This document shows, in pieces, positions 1-6,395 of a stretch of DNA of 7,116 nt. Each line of letters starts with the position of its first letter. The first letter of the stretch is position 1. A program made the position numbers and the translations under genes. The DNA lies in assembly GCA_900555605.1 (NCBI GenBank), contig USLW01000101.1:1-7116 (forward strand), in the 5' to 3' direction. The notes under the pieces were generated by a model. The model saw only the letters and a program-made list of their open reading frames with translations. It was not told where the DNA came from and searched no databases. Source of the stretch: an uncultured Clostridium sp. Its GTDB lineage: Bacteria; Bacillota; Clostridia; UBA1212; UBA1255.

Positions 1-66
1 GCCCTGGTGGCTGCAGGGATTGCGGCAGTCTTTATTTTCAAAAGGAAAAGAACAAAGTCGTCATAA
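1..66 (+). CDS. C-terminal end of a membrane-anchored protein (partial)
   Basis: The reading frame is open from base 1 and ends at TAA (64-66), giving 21 residues. It reads ALVAAGIAAVFIF followed by a basic tail, KRKRTKSS. A hydrophobic run followed by arginines and lysines is the usual end of a single-pass membrane anchor. It also fits the last part of a sortase-type sorting signal, but any LPXTG motif would lie upstream of the window and cannot be seen. The strong terminator at 129-175 fits this being the last gene of its transcript. The function cannot be told from 21 residues. Confidence 0.6.
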   Translation, partial: ALVAAGIAAVFIFKRKRTKSS

Positions 67-128
67 ATATGATCTGAGATCGGAATTGGGCTGTAAAAAA
101 ACGCTCTGCAATCAAAAATGCAACATAA

Positions 129-175
129 CCCCCGTCAAAAGCAGGTAAAAATTTGCTTTTGACGGGGGATTTTCT
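129..175 (+). terminator. Rho-independent terminator after the partial membrane gene
   Basis: A perfect 15-bp stem pairs 129-143 (CCCCCGTCAAAAGCA) with 154-168 around a 10-base loop. It is followed by ATTTTCT on the plus strand. The GC-rich base and the following T-rich stretch make it a good intrinsic terminator for the gene ending at 66, and it insulates the tRNA promoter downstream. Confidence 0.85.
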
Positions 176-296
176 AACAAATAGCCCGAAAATGCTTTTT
201 ATGAAACCGTTTCTTTACAGTCCCTTCTTTTTTGATCCGGCCAGGGAGAATGCAAAATGTACCGCAATTTTTTCGGAAAATTTTTTCAAAAAGGTG
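176..296. other. AT-rich spacer with no recognised feature
   Basis: This stretch lies between the terminator and the tRNA promoter. It has runs of T and A but no credible gene, because the short frames here have no ribosome binding site and cross the terminator or the tRNA promoter. I see no riboswitch or repeat in it. Confidence 0.5.
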
Positions 297-325
297 TTGA
301 CAAGTTATGGACGCTGTTGTAATAT
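297..325 (+). promoter_or_regulatory. Sigma-A type promoter of tRNA-Lys
   Basis: A perfect -35 box TTGACA (297-302) is followed by a 17-bp spacer and TAATAT (320-325) as the -10 box, which matches five of six bases of the consensus. Transcription would start near 332, about 35 bases before the mature tRNA. It lies just upstream of the tRNA and in its orientation, and no other gene intervenes. Confidence 0.85.
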
Positions 326-334
326 AAGTCGGTA

Positions 335-357
335 CGGAATTTTCAGATGAAATTCCG
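335..357 (+). other. Hairpin in the pre-tRNA 5' leader
   Basis: CGGAATTT (335-342) pairs perfectly with AAATTCCG (350-357) around a 7-base loop. It falls between the predicted transcription start (about 332) and the first base of the tRNA (367). It would form a short stem at the very 5' end of the precursor, ending nine bases before the RNase P cut. The structure is seen in the sequence; a role in stability or processing is only inferred. Confidence 0.45.
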
Positions 358-366
358 CAGGTGATT

Positions 367-442
367 GACCCATTAGCTCAGTCGGTAGAGCACCTGGCTT
401 TTAATCAGGGTGTCCGGAGTTCGAGCCTCCGATGGGTCACCA
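367..442 (+). tRNA. tRNA-Lys, anticodon UUU, with encoded CCA
   Basis: The cloverleaf can be drawn fully. The acceptor stem GACCCAT (367-373) pairs with ATGGGTC (432-438), followed by discriminator A and encoded CCA (440-442). The D arm is GCTC/GAGC and the T arm is CGGAG/CTCCG with a TTCGAGC loop. The anticodon arm CCTGG/TCAGG holds the loop CTTTTAA, so the anticodon is TTT and the tRNA reads AAA and AAG lysine codons. Its length of 76 is standard. It has its own promoter and terminator, so it is a single-gene transcript, although read-through into hisS is possible. Confidence 0.97.
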
Positions 443-445
443 AAA

Positions 446-485
446 TGCAATGTAAGCCTGTCATCCGATGACAGGCTTTTTTGCA
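446..485 (+). terminator. Terminator of tRNA-Lys
   Basis: AAGCCTGTCAT (454-464) pairs perfectly with ATGACAGGCTT (468-478) around a CCG loop and continues into a run of T to 482. The flanking TGCAA (446-450) and TTGCA (481-485) could extend the pairing outside the T-run. It sits 11 bases after the tRNA CCA end. Because I see no clear promoter between here and hisS, incomplete termination may feed hisS. Confidence 0.8.
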
Positions 486-527
486 ATCATAAAGCAAGGA
501 TATCAATCATAAGCCGTATATCATCTT

Positions 528-532
528 GGAGG
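528..532 (+). promoter_or_regulatory. Ribosome binding site of hisS
   Basis: GGAGG lies seven bases before the ATG at 540. It fixes this start rather than the later in-frame ATG codons. No T-box leader (specifier loop or T-box sequence) is seen upstream, and the best -35/-10 candidates between 481 and 527 are weak. Confidence 0.75.
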
Positions 533-539
533 ATAAGCG

Positions 540-1883
540 ATGGAACCGAATGCTGTAACCGAAAACAAAAGAAATATTGTCACCCCTTCTGTATTTTCCG
601 GATTTATGGAATTGCTTCCGGCAGAACAAATGCTGTTTACGCAAATGCTGGATACGATTAAGCAGACGTTTGAAAGCTATGGCTTTATTCCGCTGGACAC
701 GCCTGTTATTGAGAAATCTGAGGTTTTATTGGCGAAAAGCGGCGGAGATACAGCAAAACAGATATATCGCTTTACGAAAGGGGACAATGATATGGCGCTC
801 CGGTTTGACCTGACGGTGCCGCTTGCACGGTATGTTGCCCAGCATTACAATGAATTGACCTTTCCTTTCCGCAGATATCATATCGGCAAGGTGTACCGGG
901 GAGAAAAACCGCAGAAGGGAAGATTCCGCGAATTTTATCAATGTGATATTGATATTATCGGAAACGGAGCGCTTTCGGTGATTAATGACGGAGAAATCGT
1001 GAGCGTGATCTATTCCACTTTCCGTGCCTTGGGATTCGGCAATTTTACCATTATGATCAACAACAGAAAGCTGCTGAACGGATTTTTTACGCATTGTGAA
1101 ATCAACAATCCTGCGGAAGTGCTGCGGATTGTTGACAAACTCGATAAAGTCGGTCCTGAAGCGGTACGAAAAGAGCTGGCCGCTTATATGCCGGCGCATA
1201 GGATTGATGCAGTGATGGACTTTATATCGCTTTCCGGTCTGCCCTCCGATATTTTACAGGCACTTCAAGCTTTTCCCATCGACCATCCGCAGTATCGGGA
1301 GGGGTTGGCGGAATTGGAAGCAGTGTGTTCGCATATCGCTGCATTCGGCGTTCCTCAGGAATGCTTCCGCCTGAATCTGAAAATCGCAAGAGGCCTAGAT
1401 TATTATACGGGAACCGTCTATGAGACCTATCTGAACGATTACCCGCAGCTGGGCAGTATTTGCTCCGGCGGACGCTATGATGAACTGGCCTCTCATTATA
1501 CAAAGCAGACGCTGCCGGGCGTCGGGATTTCCATTGGCCTGTCCCGACTGTTCTACCAGCTGAACGAAGCGGGGATTTTGCATAACGGCGGCCGGTGTAC
1601 GCCGACACAGCTTTTGTTTATTCCCATGCAGGACACGCTTTCCTATACGTTGGAAATAGCGGCGCAGTTCCGGAATGCGGGCGTTTCCACCGAGGTATAT
1701 TTAAATGAGGGAAAGATGGGGAAAAAGTTTGCTTATGCCGATAAATTGGGGATTCCCTACGCGGCTGCGGTAGGGGAGGACGAACGGCAGAGCGGTACGG
1801 TAAAAATTAAAAATATGAAGACCGGCCAACAATTTTCCGTTCGGACACCGGCAGAATTTCTTCAGCAGCTGCAGCTTGTTTGA
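540..1883 (+). CDS. hisS: Histidyl-tRNA synthetase, archaeal/eukaryotic-like type
   Basis: This cytoplasmic enzyme activates histidine with ATP and charges tRNA-His. The 447-residue product has the class II fold signatures in order: a motif 1 region around 53-58 (DTPVIE); a substrate-binding stretch RFDLTVPLARY (88-98); motif 2 around 112-141 with KVYRGE and GRFREFYQCD; the histidine-specific RGLDYYTG (284-291); SGGRYD (309-314); and motif 3 GVGISIGLSR (327-336). The anticodon-binding domain fills about 355-445. The retained RGLDYYTG motif and full length argue against the HisZ paralogue. Wording such as RFDLTVP and REFYQCDID is closer to archaeal and eukaryotic HisRS than to the E. coli type, and I recall this form in many Clostridia. 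The Firmicutes partner aspS does not follow; an unrelated membrane gene does. Expression may depend partly on read-through from tRNA-Lys. Confidence 0.95.
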   Translation: MEPNAVTENKRNIVTPSVFSGFMELLPAEQMLFTQMLDTIKQTFESYGFIPLDTPVIEKSEVLLAKSGGDTAKQIYRFTKGDNDMALRFDLTVPLARYVAQHYNELTFPFRRYHIGKVYRGEKPQKGRFREFYQCDIDIIGNGALSVINDGEIVSVIYSTFRALGFGNFTIMINNRKLLNGFFTHCEINNPAEVLRIVDKLDKVGPEAVRKELAAYMPAHRIDAVMDFISLSGLPSDILQALQAFPIDHPQYREGLAELEAVCSHIAAFGVPQECFRLNLKIARGLDYYTGTVYETYLNDYPQLGSICSGGRYDELASHYTKQTLPGVGISIGLSRLFYQLNEAGILHNGGRCTPTQLLFIPMQDTLSYTLEIAAQFRNAGVSTEVYLNEGKMGKKFAYADKLGIPYAAAVGEDERQSGTVKIKNMKTGQQFSVRTPAEFLQQLQLV

Positions 1884-1930
1884 CGGCGGAAGCGATCCTG
1901 TAAAAGCTTAAGCAAATTCCAAAATATTAT

Positions 1931-1959
1931 TTGACAAAATGCGGAAATCACTATAAAAT
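1931..1959 (+). promoter_or_regulatory. Promoter of the acidic-tail membrane protein gene
   Basis: A perfect TTGACA (1931-1936) is followed by a 17-bp spacer and TAAAAT (1954-1959); the overlapping TATAAA (1952-1957) would give a 15-bp spacer. The ribosome binding site GGAGG (1979-1983) lies seven bases before the ATG at 1991. The gene is therefore probably transcribed independently of hisS, after which I see no terminator. Confidence 0.75.
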
Positions 1960-1990
1960 ATGAAGGAATTCATATGATGGAGGCTGTAAA

Positions 1991-2509
1991 ATGAAACATA
2001 AAAACTTGCTGACGAACATATTTTCAATTGTTCTTATGGTTTCTTTGGTCATTATTCTTCTGGCTGCGTTTAATATATTCCCGGGAGAAAGCAGTGAAAC
2101 GCCCGGTTCTTTATCCAATGTTTTATCCAGCATCGCAATGCCCCTTGCGCTGATATCAATCGCGCTGATTGATATCGTTTTTCCGCTGATTGACAATCGT
2201 GTGAAGCTGAAAGAGAAAAAGTACCTGATTCTGACAATTGTAAAATTAGTTTTGTTTGCAGCTGCTGTTGTGTTCCTGATGCTCCACATGTTTGCCGGCC
2301 TCTTTGCTGAAAAGCAGATCGTTGCAATTATGATATTCTGCATTCTGTATTTGGGCCAGTTTGTTATTAATTTGGACCCGAAACCCGCGCCTGTGACGGA
2401 AGAACCCGATGATGAAGAATATGACGATGCATATGATGATGAGAATTCCGACGACGAAGATGATTCGTTTGCATACGACGAGGAGAATTCCGATACGAAA
2501 GACGAGTAA
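1991..2509 (+). CDS. Four-helix membrane protein with acidic repeated C-terminal tail, unknown function
   Basis: I do not recognise this 172-residue protein. Four hydrophobic segments are visible at about 8-30, 44-67, 78-103 and 109-127. Lysines before helix 1 and in the loop 70-77 (RVKLKEKK) place both ends inside the cell by the positive-inside rule. A short extracytoplasmic loop (31-43) follows helix 1, and aspartates sit near the end of helix 2 (D61, D68). The tail from about 130 begins with a proline-rich linker; residues 137-172 then contain 22 Asp or Glu out of 36. It includes an imperfect duplication, AYDDENSDDEDDSF (147-160) then AYDEENSDTKDE (161-172). The start has a well-placed GGAGG. 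The gene has its own promoter and terminator and no functional link to its neighbours. Such tails can bind cations or basic partners, but this is a guess. Confidence 0.85.
   Translation: MKHKNLLTNIFSIVLMVSLVIILLAAFNIFPGESSETPGSLSNVLSSIAMPLALISIALIDIVFPLIDNRVKLKEKKYLILTIVKLVLFAAAVVFLMLHMFAGLFAEKQIVAIMIFCILYLGQFVINLDPKPAPVTEEPDDEEYDDAYDDENSDDEDDSFAYDEENSDTKDE
2429..2506 (+). repeat. Imperfect tandem duplication coding for the acidic tail
   Basis: The stretches 2429-2470 and 2471-2506 encode the same start, AYD(D/E)ENSD, with a 14-codon period. They share the run GAGAATTCCGA at the DNA level, but several third positions differ. The duplication is therefore either not very recent or has diverged silently while the acidic character was kept. 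Confidence 0.55.
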
Positions 2510-2569
2510 TTACGTTCCTTCTTTTTAGTAAAATTTTTATCAGAGATTTTTGAAATTTAATTTCAGCAG

Positions 2570-2615
2570 AAAGGTTATCTTCAGTATCATTCAGACGGAG
2601 ATAACCTTTTCTCTT
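2570..2615 (+). terminator. Terminator after the membrane protein gene, possibly bidirectional
   Basis: AAAGGTTATCT (2570-2580) pairs perfectly with AGATAACCTTT (2599-2609) around an 18-base loop, followed by TCTCTT on the plus strand. It lies between two convergent genes, the membrane protein and prfC. No clear intrinsic terminator is visible closer to the prfC stop, so the same stem may also end prfC transcripts, though the T-tract on that strand is poor. Confidence 0.6.
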
Positions 2616-2684
2616 AGAAATATTATACAGAATTGTTTCGCTCCAAACAGACAGCGCCGAAAGCGCAGAAGATACGGCGGCTGT

Positions 2685-4274
2685 TTACAGCAGCTTGATT
2701 TCCGAGAGCGACAGCGCCTTATTTTTGTCGAGTGCCCATTCGATGCCCCACTCATTTTCAAATAACAGCACATATTGTTCGTCTGTATCCTGCGTGATCA
2801 TTGTAGAACTGGTAAGCGTAAGCGTTCTCGGATCCAGTTCCGGATTTTTGATCCAGCGTGCATGATGATAGGGAAGCTGCTGCATCCGGATATCAACACC
2901 GTATTCATTTCTGAGCCGATGCGCCAGCACCTCAAACTGCAGAACGCCGACAGCTCCGATGATCAGTGTCTCCACTCCGATATCAATTTGTTTGAATACC
3001 TGAATTGCGCCTTCTTCTGCCAACTGTGTAATCCCTTTTTGAAATTGCTTACGCTTCATCGTGTCCACGAACTGAATTCTGGCAAAGTGTTCAGAAGGAA
3101 ATACCGGGATGCCATCATATTGCAGCTTGGCATCCTCTTGGCTTAATGTATCTCCGATTCGAAAAATGCCGGGATCAAACAGCCCGATAATGTCTCCGGC
3201 ATATGCATCCTCTATGATGGTACGTTCCTGTGCCATAAACTGTGTCGGCTGAGAGAGGCGGATCTTACGCCCCGAACGGGTATGAAACGCTTCCATGCCT
3301 TTATGAAATTCACCGGAACAGATTCGCAGAAAAGCAAGTCTGTCCCGATGAGCAGGATTCATATTCGCTTGAATTTTAAATATAAAGCCGGAAAACGGGG
3401 TCTCAACGGGATCAATGATTTCATCCCCGGCAATTTTCTGCTGCGGACAGGGCGCTAATTTAATAAATTCCTCTAAAAACGTCATAACGCCGAAATTTGT
3501 CATGGCGGAACCGAAAAAGATCGGGGTCTGATTTCCGCGCAGCACTTCCTGCATCTGAAATTCTTCACCTGCCATATCCAGCAGTTCATTTTCCTCCATA
3601 AGACGTTGGTGATAATATGTGCCGAGCAAATCCGTAAAAATCGGATCATCCGCGGAGCCCTCTATTGAATTGACGAAGGTCTGGCCGTGATTGCCTCCTT
3701 CAAAGAGTTCAATCCGTTTTTTAACACGATTATAAATCCCTTTAAAATCTCCGTCCGTTCCGATAGGCCAATTCATCGGATAGGAACGGATATTCAGAAC
3801 ATCCTCGATTTCCTGCATAAGTGCAAAAGGATTTTTGGCAGCACGATCCATTTTATTGATGAAGGTAAAAATGGGGATTCCGCGCATTTTGCATACATGA
3901 AACAGTTTCAGTGTCTGTGCCTCTACGCCTTTGGCTCCGTCGATCAGCATCACGGCGCTGTCTGCCGCCATCAGTGTTCGATACGTATCCTCTGAGAAAT
4001 CCTGATGACCGGGCGTATCCAAAATATTGATACAGTAATTGTTATATTCAAACTGCAGTACAGAGGAGGTTACAGAAATTCCGCGCTGCTTTTCGATTTC
4101 CATCCAGTCGGAGACCGCATGTTTTGTGGTTTTTCGCGCTTTCACCGAACCTGCCAAACGGATCGCGCCTCCGTAAAGCAGCAGCTTTTCCGTCATCGTT
4201 GTCTTGCCCGCATCCGGATGTGAGATAATGGCAAAGGTACGTCTTCTTTCAACTTCGTTTTCTGTTTTAGACAT
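2685..4274 (-). CDS. prfC: Peptide chain release factor 3 (GTPase)
   Basis: RF3 is a translational GTPase that uses GTP to release RF1 or RF2 from the ribosome after peptide release. The 529-residue product matches the usual RF3 length. GTPase motifs are visible in order: P-loop SHPDAGKTT (18-26), switch I region RGISVTSS (64-71), DTPGHQD (86-92), NKMD (140-143) and SAM (256-258). The later stretch around PVFPSEHFARIQF is typical of RF3 domains II/III rather than of EF-G. The frame is open much further upstream, but the first 82 codons of that longer frame run back into the 3' end of ilvE. The ATG at 4274 has GGAGG (4281-4285) six bases upstream and gives the conserved length. It has its own candidate promoter and a terminator of ilvE in front, so it is probably not in an operon with ilvE. 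Confidence 0.96.
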   Translation of the reverse strand: MSKTENEVERRRTFAIISHPDAGKTTMTEKLLLYGGAIRLAGSVKARKTTKHAVSDWMEIEKQRGISVTSSVLQFEYNNYCINILDTPGHQDFSEDTYRTLMAADSAVMLIDGAKGVEAQTLKLFHVCKMRGIPIFTFINKMDRAAKNPFALMQEIEDVLNIRSYPMNWPIGTDGDFKGIYNRVKKRIELFEGGNHGQTFVNSIEGSADDPIFTDLLGTYYHQRLMEENELLDMAGEEFQMQEVLRGNQTPIFFGSAMTNFGVMTFLEEFIKLAPCPQQKIAGDEIIDPVETPFSGFIFKIQANMNPAHRDRLAFLRICSGEFHKGMEAFHTRSGRKIRLSQPTQFMAQERTIIEDAYAGDIIGLFDPGIFRIGDTLSQEDAKLQYDGIPVFPSEHFARIQFVDTMKRKQFQKGITQLAEEGAIQVFKQIDIGVETLIIGAVGVLQFEVLAHRLRNEYGVDIRMQQLPYHHARWIKNPELDPRTLTLTSSTMITQDTDEQYVLLFENEWGIEWALDKNKALSLSEIKLL

Positions 4275-4302
4275 GAGGTTCCTCCGTTTGATTCTGTTTC
4301 CC

Positions 4303-4321
4303 GCCGTGCAAAGCATGCGGC
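4303..4321 (-). other. Small hairpin in the prfC leader
   Basis: Within the predicted 5' untranslated region of prfC, GCCGTGC (4303-4309) can pair with GCA (4313-4315) and CGGC (4318-4321), with a two-base bulge. It is about 18 bases from the ribosome binding site. No known regulatory RNA is recognised, and it may be a chance structure. Confidence 0.25.
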
Positions 4322-4344
4322 AAACGCTCTTTTCGCAACTATAT

Positions 4345-4373
4345 ATAATAATATAAAATAGCCGTCTGCGCAA
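4345..4373 (-). promoter_or_regulatory. Candidate promoter of prfC
   Basis: On the minus strand TTGCGC (4373-4368) and TATTAT (4350-4345) are separated by 17 bp. The -10 box is good (five of six), but the -35 matches only TTG. The surrounding AT-rich block 4341-4360 offers overlapping -10 choices. Its place between the ilvE terminator and the prfC ribosome binding site supports the call more than the boxes do. Confidence 0.5.
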
Positions 4374-4385
4374 TCTTTCATTCAT

Positions 4386-4425
4386 AATAAAAAGCGTGAA
4401 ACTCGGAGAAGTGAGCTTCACGCTT
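4386..4425 (-). terminator. Terminator of ilvE
   Basis: AAGCGTGAA (4392-4400) pairs with TTCACGCTT (4417-4425). A further CTC/GAG pairing continues past one mismatch. Read on the minus strand, the stem is followed by TTTTTATT. It begins about 28 bases after the ilvE stop, so ilvE is most likely a single-gene transcript. Confidence 0.85.
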
Positions 4426-4452
4426 GTACAGCTTAGGAAAAACAGGGCCGGC

Positions 4453-5517
4453 TTATATGCGCACGGTCCAATGCATGGTATCTGCAACAGTACCGCCCTG
4501 TATACCTGTAATTGTGTCATACAGCCTCTGAGAAATCGGACCGATTTCTCCGTGATTCACAATCATATCCTTGCCTTCCCATGTCAGCTGACCTACCGGT
4601 GAAATAACGGCAGCAGTTCCGGTACCGAAGATTTCATTCAGTTTGCCGCTGTCATAAGCGTCGCAGACCTCCTGAACAGAAATTTTTCTCTCTGAAACAG
4701 GAATTCCCCAGCTCTTGAGCAGACAAATGGCGGAGTCTCTTGTCACCCCGGCTAAAATACTGCCATTGAGTGCCGGCGTAACAACCTCGCCGTCAATCAC
4801 AAAAAATACGTTCATAGTGCCGACTTCCTCAATATATTTCCGCTCTACGCCATCCAGCCAGAGAACCTGCGTAAATTTCAGTTCCGCAGCTTTTTCCTGC
4901 GCACGTATGCTTGCAGCATAATTACCAGGCGTTTTTGCAAACCCGATACCACCTCTTACTGCCCGGACATAATCATCCTCAACGTATATTTTAACAGGAT
5001 TCAGTCCCTCCGGATAATAGGCGCCTACAGGAGAGAGTATAATGATAAACTGATAAGTATGAGACGGATGAACGCCTAAATGCGGATCCGTAGCAATGAT
5101 AAAGGGACGGATATAGAGTGATGTACCCGGCGCAGTCGGAATCCAATCCTGATCAATTGAGACAATTGCCTTGATTGCCTCTAAGGCATCCGCTTCATTT
5201 AATTGGGGAATGCAGAGCCGGTCATTTGAAATATTTGCCCGGGCAATATTTTTATCGGGTCTGAATAACAGCACGCTTCCATCCTTCGCACGATACGCTT
5301 TAAGACCCTCAAAAATGCCTTGACCGTAGTGAAATATCATTGTGGACGGATCTAAAGAAAGCGGTCCGTAGGGAATGATTCTGGCATTATGCCATCCTGC
5401 GTCCGGCGCGTAGTCCATGATAAACATATGGTCGGTAAAAATTTTACCGAAGCCCAGTGTTGTCTCATCTGTGGGCTTTTGCTTTGGTGCAGCAGTTCTT
5501 GTGATTGAAATATTCAT
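4453..5517 (-). CDS. ilvE: Branched-chain amino-acid aminotransferase
   Basis: This PLP enzyme (fold type IV) moves the amino group between glutamate and the 2-oxo acids of leucine, isoleucine and valine. It is the last step of their synthesis and the first of their breakdown. The 354-residue product has the expected length for the longer BCAT group. The catalytic lysine is most likely K195 in GGIGFAKTPGNYAAS (189-203), matching the KMGGNYG context of mammalian BCAT. The cofactor-binding EVGTMN (231-236), GVTR (257-260) and FGTGTAAVISP (297-307) follow. The ATG at 5517 has GGAGG eight bases upstream; the frame stays open for 22 more codons to 5583, but these cross the predicted promoter, and the ATG two codons earlier is too close to the GGAGG. 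No other ilv or leu gene is nearby, which suggests a general transaminase run from its own promoter. Confidence 0.95.
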   Translation of the reverse strand: MNISITRTAAPKQKPTDETTLGFGKIFTDHMFIMDYAPDAGWHNARIIPYGPLSLDPSTMIFHYGQGIFEGLKAYRAKDGSVLLFRPDKNIARANISNDRLCIPQLNEADALEAIKAIVSIDQDWIPTAPGTSLYIRPFIIATDPHLGVHPSHTYQFIIILSPVGAYYPEGLNPVKIYVEDDYVRAVRGGIGFAKTPGNYAASIRAQEKAAELKFTQVLWLDGVERKYIEEVGTMNVFFVIDGEVVTPALNGSILAGVTRDSAICLLKSWGIPVSERKISVQEVCDAYDSGKLNEIFGTGTAAVISPVGQLTWEGKDMIVNHGEIGPISQRLYDTITGIQGGTVADTMHWTVRI

Positions 5518-5554
5518 AAGCATAACCTCCATATTACATAATACTACGGGGAAA

Positions 5555-5583
5555 ATTATAGCACAGTGCATCACAATGAGCAA
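5555..5583 (-). promoter_or_regulatory. Promoter of ilvE (extended -10)
   Basis: On the minus strand a perfect TATAAT (5560-5555) is preceded directly by TGC, an extended -10. A weak -35, TTGCTC (5583-5578), lies 17 bp upstream. Transcription would start about 30 bases before the ATG, leaving no room for a leader riboswitch or T-box. Confidence 0.75.
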
Positions 5584-5590
5584 ATAAAAG

Positions 5591-5620
5591 TTGACAACTT
5601 TACAGCGATTATGGTATGAT
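5591..5620 (+). promoter_or_regulatory. Promoter of the rplU-prp-rpmA operon
   Basis: A perfect TTGACA (5591-5596) and TATGAT (5615-5620) are separated by 18 bp, with a TGG extension just before the -10. The predicted start near 5627 leaves a leader of about 110 bases. The -35 boxes of this promoter and of the ilvE promoter are only seven bases apart, back to back. Confidence 0.85.
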
Positions 5621-5626
5621 CTGCTG

Positions 5627-5736
5627 GTGCCGCTCTGACGGGGCTTTAACTTGCGCGCATTGCCGCGCAGGCCTTACGTAATCCGGTTTCGCACAGACCG
5701 GAACGCAGGCGAGAATATATAGGAGGTGCAAAGAGC
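5627..5736 (+). ncRNA. Structured leader of rplU, probable L21 leader
   Basis: The 5' untranslated region is about 110 bases and GC-rich, and can fold into several stems. CTTGCGCG (5650-5657) pairs with CGCGCAGG (5664-5671) around CATTGC. TCCGGT (5682-5687) pairs with ACCGGA (5697-5702). GCCT (5671-5674) could pair with AGGC (5707-5710) to enclose the second stem, in competition with the last pair of the first. The ribosome binding site AGGAGGTG (5721-5728) follows. An L21 leader RNA thought to allow autoregulation by ribosomal protein L21 is known in this position in Firmicutes. I infer membership from position and folding and could not compare it with the family model. Confidence 0.55.
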
Positions 5737-6048
5737 ATGTATGCGATTATCGTAACAGGCGGAAAGCAATACAAGGTAGAAGAAGGCGACTTTGTTTTTG
5801 TTGAAAAATTAAACGCAGAGGCAGACAGTGTCGTTTCCTTCGATCAGGTTTTGGCTTATTCCAAAAATGATGAGTTGATTTTCGGCGCGCCGTATGTAGA
5901 AGGCGCTACAGTGGACGCGAAAGTAGTAAAGCATGGTAAAGGAAAGAAGATTCACATTATCAAGCATAAAGCGAAAAAAGGCTACAGAAAAAGACAAGGT
6001 CACAGACAGCCTTATACGCAGGTTGTAATCGAAAAAATCAACGCGTAA
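5737..6048 (+). CDS. rplU: 50S ribosomal protein L21 (bL21)
   Basis: This 103-residue protein binds 23S rRNA in the large subunit. The N-terminus [18 protein letters not shown] and the basic C-terminal stretch at about 67-92 ([20 protein letters not shown] and on to RQPYT) are characteristic of bL21, and the length is standard. AGGAGGTG lies eight bases before the ATG. It is the first gene of the operon with prp and rpmA, and its TAA overlaps the prp ATG by one base (TAATG). Expression is probably set by the promoter at 5591-5620 and by the structured leader. Confidence 0.98.
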   Translation: MYAIIVTGGKQYKVEEGDFVFVEKLNAEADSVVSFDQVLAYSKNDELIFGAPYVEGATVDAKVVKHGKGKKIHIIKHKAKKGYRKRQGHRQPYTQVVIEKINA

Positions 6049-6395
6049 TGATTCGGGTGGTCATTATCCGGAATCCGAAAGGCGCTATTTCCGGATTTAC
6101 CGTGGCCGGTCATGCCGGGTTTGAGCAAGAAGGCAGGGACATCATTTGTGCGGCGGCGTCTGCAATTGCTTATACAGCCATCGGTTATTTTAATGAAGTG
6201 AAATACGGCGGTGCGCCCGCCCGATTTGAGGTGCGGGACGGCTATCTTTCCTGGAAACGGCCTGAGACAGAAGATCCTGCGGCAAATATAGCGGCGGATG
6301 CTGTATTGGAAGCTATGGAAATCGGATTTCGGCAGATTGAGAATTCGTACGGAAAGCAGTATTTAACAGTAATGGGAGGTGCGCAGAAATGTTAA
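6048..6395 (+). CDS. prp: Ribosomal-processing cysteine protease Prp
   Basis: Prp (YsxB family) removes the N-terminal extension of ribosomal protein L27 in Firmicutes and relatives, a step shown to be essential in Staphylococcus aureus. The 115-residue product carries the catalytic pair as H22 in GHAG (21-24) and C34 in DIICAAAS (31-38), the same positions as in the studied enzyme. The ATG overlaps the last base of the rplU stop codon, and no separate ribosome binding site is seen, so translation is probably by re-initiation after rplU. The last codons overlap rpmA by seven bases. Prp is therefore made in step with L21 and its own substrate L27. Confidence 0.95.
   Translation: MIRVVIIRNPKGAISGFTVAGHAGFEQEGRDIICAAASAIAYTAIGYFNEVKYGGAPARFEVRDGYLSWKRPETEDPAANIAADAVLEAMEIGFRQIENSYGKQYLTVMGGAQKC
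6374..6380 (+). promoter_or_regulatory. Ribosome binding site of rpmA inside prp
   Basis: GGGAGGT lies eight bases before the rpmA ATG and inside the prp coding region. L27 can therefore be made in large amounts from its own strong site, while the uncoupled prp lacks one. This fits the different amounts needed of a structural protein and a protease. Confidence 0.8.

Noticed and set aside
153..350. 65-codon frame on the plus strand
   Set aside because: It begins inside the terminator stem, has no ribosome binding site and runs over the tRNA promoter.
443..539. T-box or other leader riboswitch in front of hisS
   Set aside because: The only strong structure is the tRNA terminator, and no T-box sequence or specifier stem was seen.
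410..661. 83-codon frame on the plus strand
   Set aside because: It starts inside the tRNA and crosses the tRNA terminator and the hisS start in another frame.
540..1883. HisZ (regulatory subunit of ATP phosphoribosyltransferase) instead of HisS
   Set aside because: The catalytic and histidine-binding motifs and the C-terminal anticodon domain are all present, and no his biosynthesis gene is nearby.
1884..1930. Terminator after hisS
   Set aside because: Only a short GCTTAAGC palindrome is present, with no stable stem and T-run.
2550..2765. 71-codon frame between the membrane protein and prfC
   Set aside because: It crosses the terminator stem and then overlaps prfC antisense, and has no ribosome binding site.
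4275..4520. N-terminal extension of prfC by 82 codons
   Set aside because: It runs through the ilvE terminator into the ilvE coding end. The ATG at 4274 has a good ribosome binding site and gives the normal RF3 length.
5518..5583. Upstream start of ilvE
   Set aside because: The extra 22 codons would cover the predicted promoter and ribosome binding site of ilvE itself.
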